A DNA stretch of 35,753 nt, from NCBI GenBank assembly GCA_018260275.1, contig JAGLBK010000005.1:1-35753 (forward strand), written 5' to 3'. The number at the start of each line of letters is the position of its first letter. Positions within the stretch are counted from its first letter, which is position 1. The notes under the pieces are model-generated. The model did not search any database and had not been told where the DNA came from. It saw nothing but the letters and a program-made list of their open reading frames with translations. Position numbers and translations under genes: made by a program. Origin of the DNA: Deinococcus sp. (GTDB lineage: Bacteria; Deinococcota; Deinococci; Deinococcales; Deinococcaceae). Of this stretch, positions 6,926 through 14,531 are shown piece by piece.

Positions 6926-8268
6926 TGAAGTCTGTCTTTCCCCAGTTGCTCGATCAGGGCCACGCCGAAGGCCACGCCCCCGGCAAAGTGTTCGCGCAGA
7001 ATGTTCTCGTTGGGCGCGTGAACCCGGCCCGCGTGGTTGCCGATACCCGCCGCCACACACGGCACCCCCAGCGCCTGGGTAAACGGGGCCATTGGGCCGC
7101 TCGCCGCGCTGCTGGGGTGCACGATGGGTTCCTGGCCGTGGGCCTCGCGGGCGGCCTGAATGCAGGCCTGCACGAAGGGATGCCCGGCGTCGGTACGGGC
7201 GGCAGGCTGCGCCGCTTCAAGTTCGATGATCTCGATATCCTGCAAATTCTGCGCGTCCAGGTGCGCCCGCAGCAGTTCCAGAATCCGCGCGGGTTGCTGG
7301 TCGGGCACCATTCGGAAATCCAGTTTCACGAAGCCCTCGCCCGGCAATACCGTTTTGCTGCCCTCGCCCTGGTAGCCGCCGCCCCAGCCGTTGATATTGA
7401 CTACGGGCTTAAGGTTGCTGCGCTGGTGGTATTCGGGGCCGGTTGCCAGCGGCCTGGTGATGCCGAAGGTGTCGCGCACGGCCTGTCCGTCGCCCGGAAT
7501 GCGGGCAATGGCGTCCAGATCGGCCTGCGTCGGCGGACGCACGTCGTTGTCGAAGCCGGGAATGGTCACGTTGCCCTGCTCGTCGCGCAGGCTGGCGACG
7601 GCGCGGGCCAGGCGGTACAGCGGATTGTCCATGACCGCGCCCAGGCTGCTGTGCAGGTCGCTCTGGGACGTTCTGCACCGCAGCTCGATGCACATGACCC
7701 CCTTCAGACCCAGGCTCAGAATCGGCTGGCCCTCGGGGCTGATACCGCCGAATTCCCACCAGCAGCCGTCGGCCCCGAGTTCGGCGGCGTGCTCCGTAAT
7801 AAATCCCGCCAGGCTGGGGCTGCCGACTTCCTCCTCACCCTCGATCAGCCACCTGACTCTAATAGGAAGTGCCCCGCCGCTGCGTTCCTTCACAGCGCGA
7901 ATGGCGGCCAGCCGGGAGGCAATTTCACCTTTGTCGTCGCTCGCGCCGCGCCCATACAGGCGGCCTTCACGCTCGGTCAGCACGAAGGGCGGCGACTCCC
8001 ACAGCTCGGCGGGGTCCTCGGGCTGCACATCGTAATGGTTGTAGATCAGCAGGGTAAAAGGGCCACTGCCCGCCTCGGCCAGCAGCACAGGCGCGACCTG
8101 GCCGGGGAACTGCCGCACGCTGAAGCCCTCGGCTTCCAGCAGTCGCGCGACCGCCGAGGCCGTTTCCGGCAACATGCGCCCCTGCGCCGAGACGCTTTCC
8201 AGGGCCACCAGTTCGCGCAGGTCGCTCAGGCCGCGCTCGATATGGGAGGTCAGGTCAACTGAAGTCAT
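6922..8268 (-). CDS. M20-family dipeptidase / metallopeptidase
   Basis: A 448-aa cytoplasmic di-zinc peptidase of the M20 (ArgE/DapE/CPG2) superfamily. Motifs: Y-N-H-Y-D-V-Q-P (His about 78, Asp 80), G-R-G-A-S-D-D-K-G (about 107-114, bridging Asp) and E-G-E-E-E-V-G-S (143-150, general base and ligand Glu). A dimerisation domain lies between, and the late histidine region is N-H-A-G-R-V-H-A-P-N-E-N. The length is normal. The last sense codon is followed by a TAG that belongs to the inverted repeat of MITE-like element B, so the original C-terminus may have been a few residues longer. The ATG at 8268 lies 6 nt from a TAGCCT hexamer. It probably cleaves small peptides; specificity unknown. Confidence 0.9.
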   Translation of the reverse strand: MTSVDLTSHIERGLSDLRELVALESVSAQGRMLPETASAVARLLEAEGFSVRQFPGQVAPVLLAEAGSGPFTLLIYNHYDVQPEDPAELWESPPFVLTEREGRLYGRGASDDKGEIASRLAAIRAVKERSGGALPIRVRWLIEGEEEVGSPSLAGFITEHAAELGADGCWWEFGGISPEGQPILSLGLKGVMCIELRCRTSQSDLHSSLGAVMDNPLYRLARAVASLRDEQGNVTIPGFDNDVRPPTQADLDAIARIPGDGQAVRDTFGITRPLATGPEYHQRSNLKPVVNINGWGGGYQGEGSKTVLPGEGFVKLDFRMVPDQQPARILELLRAHLDAQNLQDIEIIELEAAQPAARTDAGHPFVQACIQAAREAHGQEPIVHPSSAASGPMAPFTQALGVPCVAAGIGNHAGRVHAPNENILREHFAGGVAFGVALIEQLGKDRLQ

Positions 8269-8373
8269 GCAGGCAGGCTAACACTGCGCTCCGGTCTTTT
8301 GCGCTCCTGTCGGCCTGCCATGGACTAAAATCCGGTGCTTTCCTGGATTTTAGGGAATTGGACGCAGTACGTA

Positions 8374-8565
8374 TCAGGGCTTGCGCTTGACCCAGCTGAA
8401 GGAACGTACAGCATCGACAGCGAACCAGACGGCAAAAATACCTGCGATAGCCGTGGCTAGCATGTTGTGAATGGAGTAGGCCCGGAATGCGATAAAGCCG
8501 CACACGACCGCCAACAGCAGACTGAGTAGAAAGACAACGTTGGGGGGAACACGGCGACCGAACAT
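8374..8565 (-). CDS. Small two-helix membrane protein, unknown function
   Basis: 63 aa from ATG 8565 (M-F-G-R-R-V-P-P-N-V-V...). Two hydrophobic helices at about residues 10-28 and 34-52, with a basic tail W-V-K-R-K-P. The positive-inside rule suggests both termini are cytoplasmic. No family recognised. I prefer the shorter start because a TACACT -10-like hexamer ends 6 nt upstream. It stands alone between the dipeptidase and the RNase H-fold gene. Confidence 0.65.
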   Translation of the reverse strand: MFGRRVPPNVVFLLSLLLAVVCGFIAFRAYSIHNMLATAIAGIFAVWFAVDAVRSFSWVKRKP

Positions 8566-8571
8566 GGGCCT

Positions 8572-8577
8572 AGTGTA
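8572..8577 (-). promoter_or_regulatory. Candidate leaderless -10 of the small membrane protein
   Basis: TACACT on the minus strand ends 6 nt before ATG 8565. Confidence 0.45.
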
Positions 8578-8756
8578 CTGAGAGCTTTCTAACAAAATTA
8601 TTCCAGCCCGGCTCCATTTGCACCTGATCTGGCGGGCTATTTTTCACGCGCTGGTCAGCCAGTCCCCTGCATTTATAATTGAGATGAATCGCGCGGTGCA
8701 TAGAGCAGAGAAGATAGCTTGCGCTGGGGATACAGAGCTTGCAGCGGTCAACTGTT

Positions 8757-9593
8757 CTAATCCGTTCCCAGAAAAAGGATTTCCAGACCCTGACCGCTGG
8801 CCCGCTGCCGCGCCTCGATCAGGGTGGCGTTCACGGCGGGTCTAAGCGCCCTTTCCGGCTTGTGCCAGAGCGCCTGGGCTATCCGGCTGGCGCGGCGAAT
8901 CAGCAGCGATTCGCCGGGCTGGGCCAGTTGCAGGGCGGCCAGCAGCACCTGCACGCTTGGTGGGATATCCGAGTGCGGGTCGGTGAGCACTTCCCTGGTC
9001 ACGGTTTCGACCTGCCCGCTGCCGCCGCGTCGGCGCAGGCTGATGCGGGCCTGGGCCAGTGGGGAGCGGTGGTCGATCAGCAGTTCCGTCTGGGCCGTAA
9101 CCGGGTCGCGGGGCCGCTCGCCGCGCCGGGCTTCATTGGCCAACTGGTGCGCCGTGAGCATATGCCGTCCGGTGCGGGGGGTATACCTGGCGCTCAGGGC
9201 AATGCCGCGTTGCTGCGCCAGTGCGTGAACTTCGTGTGTCAGGTCGCTCAGCAGGTAAGGACCGCGTCCGCGTGCGATCAGCCCAATGACGGTCTGATTG
9301 TCGGTCCAGACCGTCAGCGCCTCGTTAGCGGGAGCCGCCCGCACCGTTTCCAGTACGGCCTGTAACTCTGCGGCGTTGTTGTCCGGCGTCCTCAGTGGAC
9401 CCTGAAGCCAGCGGGGCAATTCACCGGGCAATAGCAGCACCGCGCCCCAGCCGCCCAGGTCTGGCCCGGAGAGCTGCTCCTGCCAGCTCGCATCTACGAA
9501 AGCGTGATTCAACTCTGGCCTCCAGATTGGCAACGTGACTTCGGAACCTGTGTGCTCTGACCATTCCGGATGGTGGCCGTTTCCATAAACCAT
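8757..9593 (-). CDS. RNase H-fold protein (RNase HI-like N-terminal domain)
   Basis: 278 aa. Residues about 30-158 look like an RNase H domain: A-F-V-D-A-S-W (Asp34), N-N-A-A-E-L-Q-A (Glu76), V-W-T-D-N-Q-T-V-I (Asp98) and a late T-G-R-H-M-L-T-A-H-Q-L-A-N-E-A segment. The first three carboxylates of the DEDD site are present. The fourth position, normally Asp before x-L-A-N, appears to be His149. The C-terminal part (about 160-278) is a separate basic, alpha-helical region I do not recognise. RNase H-fold enzymes cut RNA in RNA-DNA hybrids; activity here is uncertain. Start chosen at ATG 9593; no strong ribosome-binding site. Confidence 0.75.
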   Translation of the reverse strand: MVYGNGHHPEWSEHTGSEVTLPIWRPELNHAFVDASWQEQLSGPDLGGWGAVLLLPGELPRWLQGPLRTPDNNAAELQAVLETVRAAPANEALTVWTDNQTVIGLIARGRGPYLLSDLTHEVHALAQQRGIALSARYTPRTGRHMLTAHQLANEARRGERPRDPVTAQTELLIDHRSPLAQARISLRRRGGSGQVETVTREVLTDPHSDIPPSVQVLLAALQLAQPGESLLIRRASRIAQALWHKPERALRPAVNATLIEARQRASGQGLEILFLGTD

Positions 9594-9751
9594 TGTGCAT
9601 CAGCCTGGGCCGCAGCTTTATCCAGGCTATACCCCACAGGAAAACTTGGGGCACAGGATTTTGAAGTCCGGTGCGGCGGGGCGAAGCTGTCTGGTCCGGG
9701 CCGCTGTGGTGGGGTTGCAAAGGTGTGAATGCGCTGCTGACATGCCGGTGC

Positions 9752-9757
9752 GATACT
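9752..9757 (+). promoter_or_regulatory. Candidate leaderless -10 of pyrE
   Basis: GATACT ends 7 nt before ATG 9765. No Shine-Dalgarno in between and no clear -35. Confidence 0.35.
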
Positions 9758-9764
9758 GCGGGCT

Positions 9765-10349
9765 ATGAGCGAGATCGATGTTCTGGACCTTTACAAGCAA
9801 GCTGGAGCTTTTCATGAGGGCCGTTTTCTGCTGGCCTCGGGTCGGCAGTCGCCGTTCTTCCTGCAATCGACCACTTTGCTTCAGCACCCCAAAGCCATGA
9901 TGCAGGTGGGCGGCCTGATGGCCCGCAAGGTGCTCGAAAGTGGCCTTAAACCCGACTTCGTGGTGGGTCCGGCTATGGGCGGTGTGACCCTCGCCTATGA
10001 GGTCGCGCGCCAGCTGTCTGAAGAATTGCCGGACATTCGCGGTATTTTTGCCGAGAAAGACGGTATGGGCGGCATGAAGCTCCGTGAGGCGTTCGAGATC
10101 GAGCGCGGCCAGACCTTTATCGCCACCGAGGACGTCCTGACGACCGGGGGCAGTCTGCTGCGGGCCGTCAAAGCCGTCGAAACCCACGGGGCCAAATGTA
10201 TTGGACTGTGCACGATCATCGACCGTCGCCAGGAGACCGGGCCGCTGGCCGGGTATCTGCTGATGAGCCTCAAGGAACTGTATTTCGATACCTACGTCGC
10301 CCATGAAATTCCCGCCTGGCTGGCCGAGCGCCCACTGCGTGAAATCTGA
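9765..10349 (+). CDS. pyrE: Orotate phosphoribosyltransferase
   Basis: 194 aa. It converts orotate plus PRPP to orotidine 5'-monophosphate in pyrimidine synthesis (cytoplasm, homodimer). The PRPP-binding motif F-I-A-T-E-D-V-L-T-T-G-G-S is at about 118-130. The N-terminal G-R-F-L-L-A-S-G-R-Q-S-P (about 19-30) is the orotate/phosphate loop, and V-V-G-P-A-M-G-G-V-T (about 66-75) also fits. The length fits the short, Thermus/Deinococcus-type PyrE. It is a single gene followed by a strong terminator; no other pyr genes are near. Confidence 0.95.
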   Translation: MSEIDVLDLYKQAGAFHEGRFLLASGRQSPFFLQSTTLLQHPKAMMQVGGLMARKVLESGLKPDFVVGPAMGGVTLAYEVARQLSEELPDIRGIFAEKDGMGGMKLREAFEIERGQTFIATEDVLTTGGSLLRAVKAVETHGAKCIGLCTIIDRRQETGPLAGYLLMSLKELYFDTYVAHEIPAWLAERPLREI

Positions 10350-10366
10350 TTGGCCGCTTTTACCCC

Positions 10367-10403
10367 GCCGCGCTCAGCTCCTTTGACTTGAGCGCGGCAT
10401 TTT
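10367..10403 (+). terminator. Intrinsic terminator after pyrE
   Basis: GCCGCGCTCA (10367-10376) pairs perfectly with TGAGCGCGGC (10389-10398), followed by ATTTTC. Confidence 0.85.
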
Positions 10404-10540
10404 CAGAGCAGGTCGTCTGGTCCACTGATAGAGGCCGGGCACTTGTGCTTTTCATTATGGTTCGTGACCGGATATTCCGTTAAAATTTCTTCGTCAACAG
10501 GGAATTTATTTGGCTGAGCCAGGGCTCGGCAAGGTCTACA

Positions 10541-10570
10541 TGTCTAGACAAATCGAGTAAGACATTTGTC
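10541..10570. promoter_or_regulatory. Nested palindromes upstream of mscL
   Basis: TGTCTAGACA is a perfect 10-bp palindrome (10541-10550). GACAAAT (10547-10553) also pairs with ATTTGTC (10564-10570). The site is 33-62 bp before the mscL start and could be an operator or an mRNA hairpin; no known regulator recognised. Confidence 0.35.
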
Positions 10571-10602
10571 ATGGCTAGCTGTTAAATGCCACTATTGCCG
10601 TT

Positions 10603-10983
10603 ATGGTTAATGGATTTCGAGATTTTATTCTGCGGGGCAATGTAGTTGACTTGGCAGTCGGTGTGGTTATGGGCGCGGCTTTCGGGGGCGTCGTTACCGC
10701 TTTTACCAAAGCGTTTATCGATCCTCTGATCAAGCTCGCCACGGGTGGGGCAGCTATTGGCGGTAAGTTCATGGTCAGTGGGGTGGCCTTCGACTGGGGA
10801 ATGTTCCTGACCACCCTGATCAACCTCCTGCTCACGGCGCTGGTTATTTACCTGTTCGTGGTTCAGCCGGTCAACCACCTGATGGAGCGTGTGAAGCGTA
10901 CCGACAAGCCCGCCGTGGCCGAACCCAGCAACGAGGAAAAGCTGCTGGCCGAAATTCGCGACGCCCTCAAGACCCGCGCTTAA
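10603..10983 (+). CDS. mscL: Large-conductance mechanosensitive channel
   Basis: 126 aa, the usual MscL length. The inner-membrane pentamer opens under membrane tension to release solutes on hypo-osmotic shock. The N-terminal amphipathic helix G-F-R-D-F-I-L-R-G-N-V-V-D-L-A-V-G leads into TM1 (about 15-40) with the gating glycine/alanine face G-x-x-x-G-A-A-F-G. The periplasmic loop is short, and TM2 is at about 66-89 (W-G-M-F-L-T-T-L-I-N...). The C-terminal helix E-E-K-L-L-A-E-I-R-D-A-L forms the cytoplasmic bundle. It is a single gene with a terminator behind and palindromic sequence in front; osmotic regulation is plausible but unproven. Confidence 0.95.
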   Translation: MVNGFRDFILRGNVVDLAVGVVMGAAFGGVVTAFTKAFIDPLIKLATGGAAIGGKFMVSGVAFDWGMFLTTLINLLLTALVIYLFVVQPVNHLMERVKRTDKPAVAEPSNEEKLLAEIRDALKTRA

Positions 10984-11010
10984 ATTTTTACGTAATCAAT
11001 ACGAAATCAG

Positions 11011-11044
11011 GCCATCTGCCGCTGGACGGCGATGGCTTTTTTTC
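11011..11044 (+). terminator. Intrinsic terminator after mscL
   Basis: GCCATC-t-GCCG / CGGC-GATGGC stem followed by TTTTTTT. Confidence 0.9.
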
Positions 11045-11089
11045 TGCCTCTGTTTCGCCGGGCAGCTACATTTGGGTGAGTACAACTTT

Positions 11090-11123
11090 TGCAGGAGAGC
11101 AACCGGAAGGCTACTCTCCTGCA
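11090..11123. terminator. Perfect 10-bp hairpin between mscL and the envelope operon
   Basis: TGCAGGAGAG pairs with CTCTCCTGCA over a 14-nt loop, at the convergent junction. The T-rich tail (ACTCTTTCCTTTTC) is on the plus side. It may also form the 3' end of the leftward envelope transcript. Confidence 0.6.
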
Positions 11124-11167
11124 ACTCTTTCCTTTTCTGTTCCCAGCACCAGGCCAGGCGAATTGAT

Positions 11168-14100
11168 TTACTTCCGGCGGCCCAGGGACTCGTCGAGCGT
11201 CAAATCCAGTCTGACGTAAGCCCCCTGCTTGGTGTAAGTCCCAGCCGTCGGCAGTCCGTCGAAGCCCTTGAAGTTGTATCCGGCGCTGATCCAGGTGCCG
11301 GGCATGGCCCGCAGGTTGGCTTCGACGCCGTAACCTGTGGCGCTGTTGCCCACTTTGGGCTGGTCGATCATGCGGCCCCAGGCACCAAGTCCCAGCCAGT
11401 CGGTCACGTAGACCGTGGCCCCCGCGTAGGCCTGCCAGGTAAAGCTGTCGCGGTCGCTGAGCAGGGTGCGGGTATCGAAACCGCCACGCACCGACCAACC
11501 GGGCTGGTGGTACTCGGCGCTGGCCCCGGTCGACAGTTCAGGGGTGTCGCCTGCCAGTGTTCCGTTGACGTACCGCAGGTAGCCCAGGCTGTTCAGGGTG
11601 CGGGCGCGGTAGGCGTACCCCAGGCTCAGGCGTGTGCCGTTGCGCCCCTTCAGATCGTCGACGGCGGGGGCGTATTCATAGAGACCATCGGCGGTCAGGG
11701 TCAGGTGCTCGGTCAGGCTGCCGGTAATGCCGCCGCGCATGACCACACCGAACTGCCCCGCCTGATAGGTCAGGTCCGTGCCGACCGTGGCGCTGACCGT
11801 ATCGGTCTTGTAGTTCAGGTCGGCCCCTGCTCCCAGCTGGCTGGAGTGTTTTGCCACGTCATACAGAGCGCTGCCGCGCAGACCCAGCGCCAGCTGACGG
11901 CTCAGGGGCAGGGAAGTGCCCACACTGAACCGGGCGCGGTTACCAGCTCCGCCCGCTGTAGGAAGTTCGTAGCCGACGGCGTAGTTGACATTGCCGAGTG
12001 CGCTGTCGAGCGTCAGGGCCGCCGCCTGGCCGATGCCCCAGGTGATCTTGTCGCTGAAGCCCAGGGTGACGTGCTTGGAAACTCCAAACTTGGTGGCAAT
12101 GTCGGTCGTGGCGTTCAGGTTCCCGGAAAGCGGCTGGGTATGGACCACATCGACCGTGGTGCGGTCCGTGTGGTAGCCCACGCTGCCGATGGCTCCCAGA
12201 CCGTAGATGTCACCGAAGGCATACTTGGCCCCCAGACCGGCCGTGAACGGGCGAAAATCGTACTCGGCGCGGGCGCTGACGCTGCCGCCACGGGCACTGT
12301 CCTGCTGCACCAGCCCGGTAATGGGGTCGGGATTGACCGCCGCCGAAGGGACATTGTGGTATTCGCCGCTGACAAAGCCCTTGACCCGGTCGGTCAGTTT
12401 GACCGCGTAATCGGCGTTGACGCTCAGGCCGTTGGACAGAGGGGCCAGGCCCGCGTACGCACTCTGCTGATAACGCAGCCTGGCACTGAACAACTGCCGG
12501 TCATTGGGCGCACTGACGATGCTGGCGCTGGCCTGTAGACCGCTGGAGTAGGCCAGCAGGCCGTCGGCGTGGGTGTTGCCGTTGTCGTAGGTGGCGCGTG
12601 CTCCGTAGGTCACGACCTGGTCGAGGCTGACCGCCGCGACGCCCGCGGTGTAATGTTCGCCGCTCTTCTTGATCTGTACGCCGTAGGCCAGGTCGCGCTT
12701 GCTCATGGGATTGTCGATGCGGTAGCTGGCATAGACCACCTGCTTATTGAGGTTCAGATCAACCGGGTCCAGTGCCCGCGCCAGCGTGATGATACCGGTG
12801 CTGTTATCGACGACGTAGTCGACATTACGGACCAGCGCAGTACGCTTGAGTTCCTTGCCGGTGGTGCGTTCGAGCGTCACCAGTTGCAGGGTCTCGCTGC
12901 CGTCGCTGACATTGCCGCTCGGCAGACGCAGAATCCGGTTGCCGTGAGGTTGCAGGGGCAGATCGGTCATGTGGTCGTTCGGTACGGCGGCCACGAAGCC
13001 CGAAATCTGGGGATTGCTCTTGCTAAAGGCCGTCAGCGCCGTCAGTTTCTCACCGACAGGCAGGACGTCGATCGGGACCGCGGTCTGGCGGTATTCGGCC
13101 CGGAAATTGGGGTGATCGTAGCTGAACGCCACCGGATCGATGCCCTGTAACGGGACGGTTCCGACACTGGCGTCACCGTAGACCGGGGCACGCTTGAGCG
13201 GATCCTCGTCGGTCGGTAAGCGGTCCTTGTCGGCGGCCACGTAGACTTTGCCCCCGGCGAGTGGGCCTTCGTAGTAGCCGTGTGCCTGCCACGTCACATC
13301 GTTCTGCACATTGAAGTTGCTGCCCAGGCCCGCCGTGACGCTCACGACCCCGACTCCGACGCGGCCCTGGTCAGGCTTGATTTCGAAGGTGTGTTCCTCT
13401 ATGTCCTTGCCGAGTACGGCCCCGACCCGTAGGGTGACGGGAGCCGCCTGGGGCTGAAGCTCCAGCATGCCTTCGCCGTTGAGCAGTTTGATCTGGTAAC
13501 CGCTCTCGGTCGTATCGGCGTCGGCCACGCGGGGTTCGAGATTGCTCCGAAGGGTCACGGTAGACTGATCGGTCAGCTGACCCGCGGCGTCGAGGGTACG
13601 GACCTTCAGCTTTACGGGTGTGCTGCCGTCGGCCACGGTGGCTACCGGAATCAGTTCGATTTTGGAAGTCGCGCCGACCCGGTTGACCGTGATCTCCTGA
13701 CCGTTAAAGCGCAGAATGTTATGACCGCTCTGAATGGGTACGCCCACGTAGGTCAGGCGCTGAATACCGCGTGCGCTGTCTTGGGTATTCATTCCGATCA
13801 GTTCTGGCGAAACTGGTGTGCCGTTGACCGTCAGCGCGGGAATATCGCCCTTCGGCGCTTCTACCGTCACGCTGATCCGGTCACGGATGCGGATCACGCT
13901 GTCCGCGAGGGGCAGCTTGATTGCACCGGCATTTTCGCTCAACTCGGGCATGACGCTGATTTTCTGGGAGGCAGCAAAATCGGAGGCATTCATCTTGCCC
14001 TGCAAGACTTCACTGCGATTGGCCGAGTAGTTGACTTTCAGCGCAGGCTGAGGCAACTCGCCCAGGCCCGCTGCATGACTCACGTCATACGTCAGTACGC

Positions 14101-14530
14101 CGCGCACCACTGGCGACTCGGTCTCACGCTCACCAGATGTGCGGTTTCTGGCCTCGCGGTTATCCGCTTTGATGTTGGTTACGTCGCTGCTGATCAGGCT
14201 CCAGTAATACGTGCCACTTGGACCGCGTTGTGGATCGGCTACAGGTCTACCGTCCAGACGGCTGCTGCCAGGAACCAGGGTAGCCCCTTCAGGCAAGTTC
14301 TGCGCCAGGGTCATCGCCTGAGTCTGGCTGGGCGCATCGAAAGGCAGGGTAATGCTGCTGAGACGAACGGTAGCGGGCGCAGTGCCGGGGGTGGCTGTGT
14401 CCTCGGGAACGGCAGTGAAACGCGCCTCCATTCCACTCTGCATAGCTGCGCCGACGTTCTGAGCATGCGCTGTCCCAGTCACGAGAACGCCGGATAAGAG
14501 GAGTAGGGTGCGTTTGGGGTTGCCGTTCAC
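11168..14530 (-). CDS. Predicted outer-membrane beta-barrel protein with N-terminal DUF11/Ig-like domains
   Basis: 1120 aa from GTG 14530. A good ribosome-binding site (GGAGGT, 6 nt upstream) decides the start. The signal peptide has a basic start, L-L-L-L-S-G-V-L-V and likely cleavage after A-H-A near residue 23. Residues about 30-370 hold DUF11/Ig-like beta modules. From about 400 the chain turns into alternating polar/hydrophobic segments with many Tyr/Gly (e.g. Y-G-A-R-A-T-Y-D-N-G, V-N-Y-A-V-G-Y-E-L), as expected for a large transmembrane barrel. It ends A-Y-V-R-L-D-L-T-L-D-E-S-L-G-R-R-K. It starts 1 nt after the preceding gene's stop, so the two are probably translationally coupled. Likely role: an envelope pore or anchor for the upstream DUF11 proteins (inference). 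Confidence 0.75.
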   Translation of the reverse strand: MNGNPKRTLLLLSGVLVTGTAHAQNVGAAMQSGMEARFTAVPEDTATPGTAPATVRLSSITLPFDAPSQTQAMTLAQNLPEGATLVPGSSRLDGRPVADPQRGPSGTYYWSLISSDVTNIKADNREARNRTSGERETESPVVRGVLTYDVSHAAGLGELPQPALKVNYSANRSEVLQGKMNASDFAASQKISVMPELSENAGAIKLPLADSVIRIRDRISVTVEAPKGDIPALTVNGTPVSPELIGMNTQDSARGIQRLTYVGVPIQSGHNILRFNGQEITVNRVGATSKIELIPVATVADGSTPVKLKVRTLDAAGQLTDQSTVTLRSNLEPRVADADTTESGYQIKLLNGEGMLELQPQAAPVTLRVGAVLGKDIEEHTFEIKPDQGRVGVGVVSVTAGLGSNFNVQNDVTWQAHGYYEGPLAGGKVYVAADKDRLPTDEDPLKRAPVYGDASVGTVPLQGIDPVAFSYDHPNFRAEYRQTAVPIDVLPVGEKLTALTAFSKSNPQISGFVAAVPNDHMTDLPLQPHGNRILRLPSGNVSDGSETLQLVTLERTTGKELKRTALVRNVDYVVDNSTGIITLARALDPVDLNLNKQVVYASYRIDNPMSKRDLAYGVQIKKSGEHYTAGVAAVSLDQVVTYGARATYDNGNTHADGLLAYSSGLQASASIVSAPNDRQLFSARLRYQQSAYAGLAPLSNGLSVNADYAVKLTDRVKGFVSGEYHNVPSAAVNPDPITGLVQQDSARGGSVSARAEYDFRPFTAGLGAKYAFGDIYGLGAIGSVGYHTDRTTVDVVHTQPLSGNLNATTDIATKFGVSKHVTLGFSDKITWGIGQAAALTLDSALGNVNYAVGYELPTAGGAGNRARFSVGTSLPLSRQLALGLRGSALYDVAKHSSQLGAGADLNYKTDTVSATVGTDLTYQAGQFGVVMRGGITGSLTEHLTLTADGLYEYAPAVDDLKGRNGTRLSLGYAYRARTLNSLGYLRYVNGTLAGDTPELSTGASAEYHQPGWSVRGGFDTRTLLSDRDSFTWQAYAGATVYVTDWLGLGAWGRMIDQPKVGNSATGYGVEANLRAMPGTWISAGYNFKGFDGLPTAGTYTKQGAYVRLDLTLDESLGRRK

Positions 14531-14531
14531 T

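Noticed and set aside
6946..8262. 438-codon plus-strand frame opposite the M20 dipeptidase
   Set aside because: Antisense shadow; the minus strand has all zinc-binding motifs.
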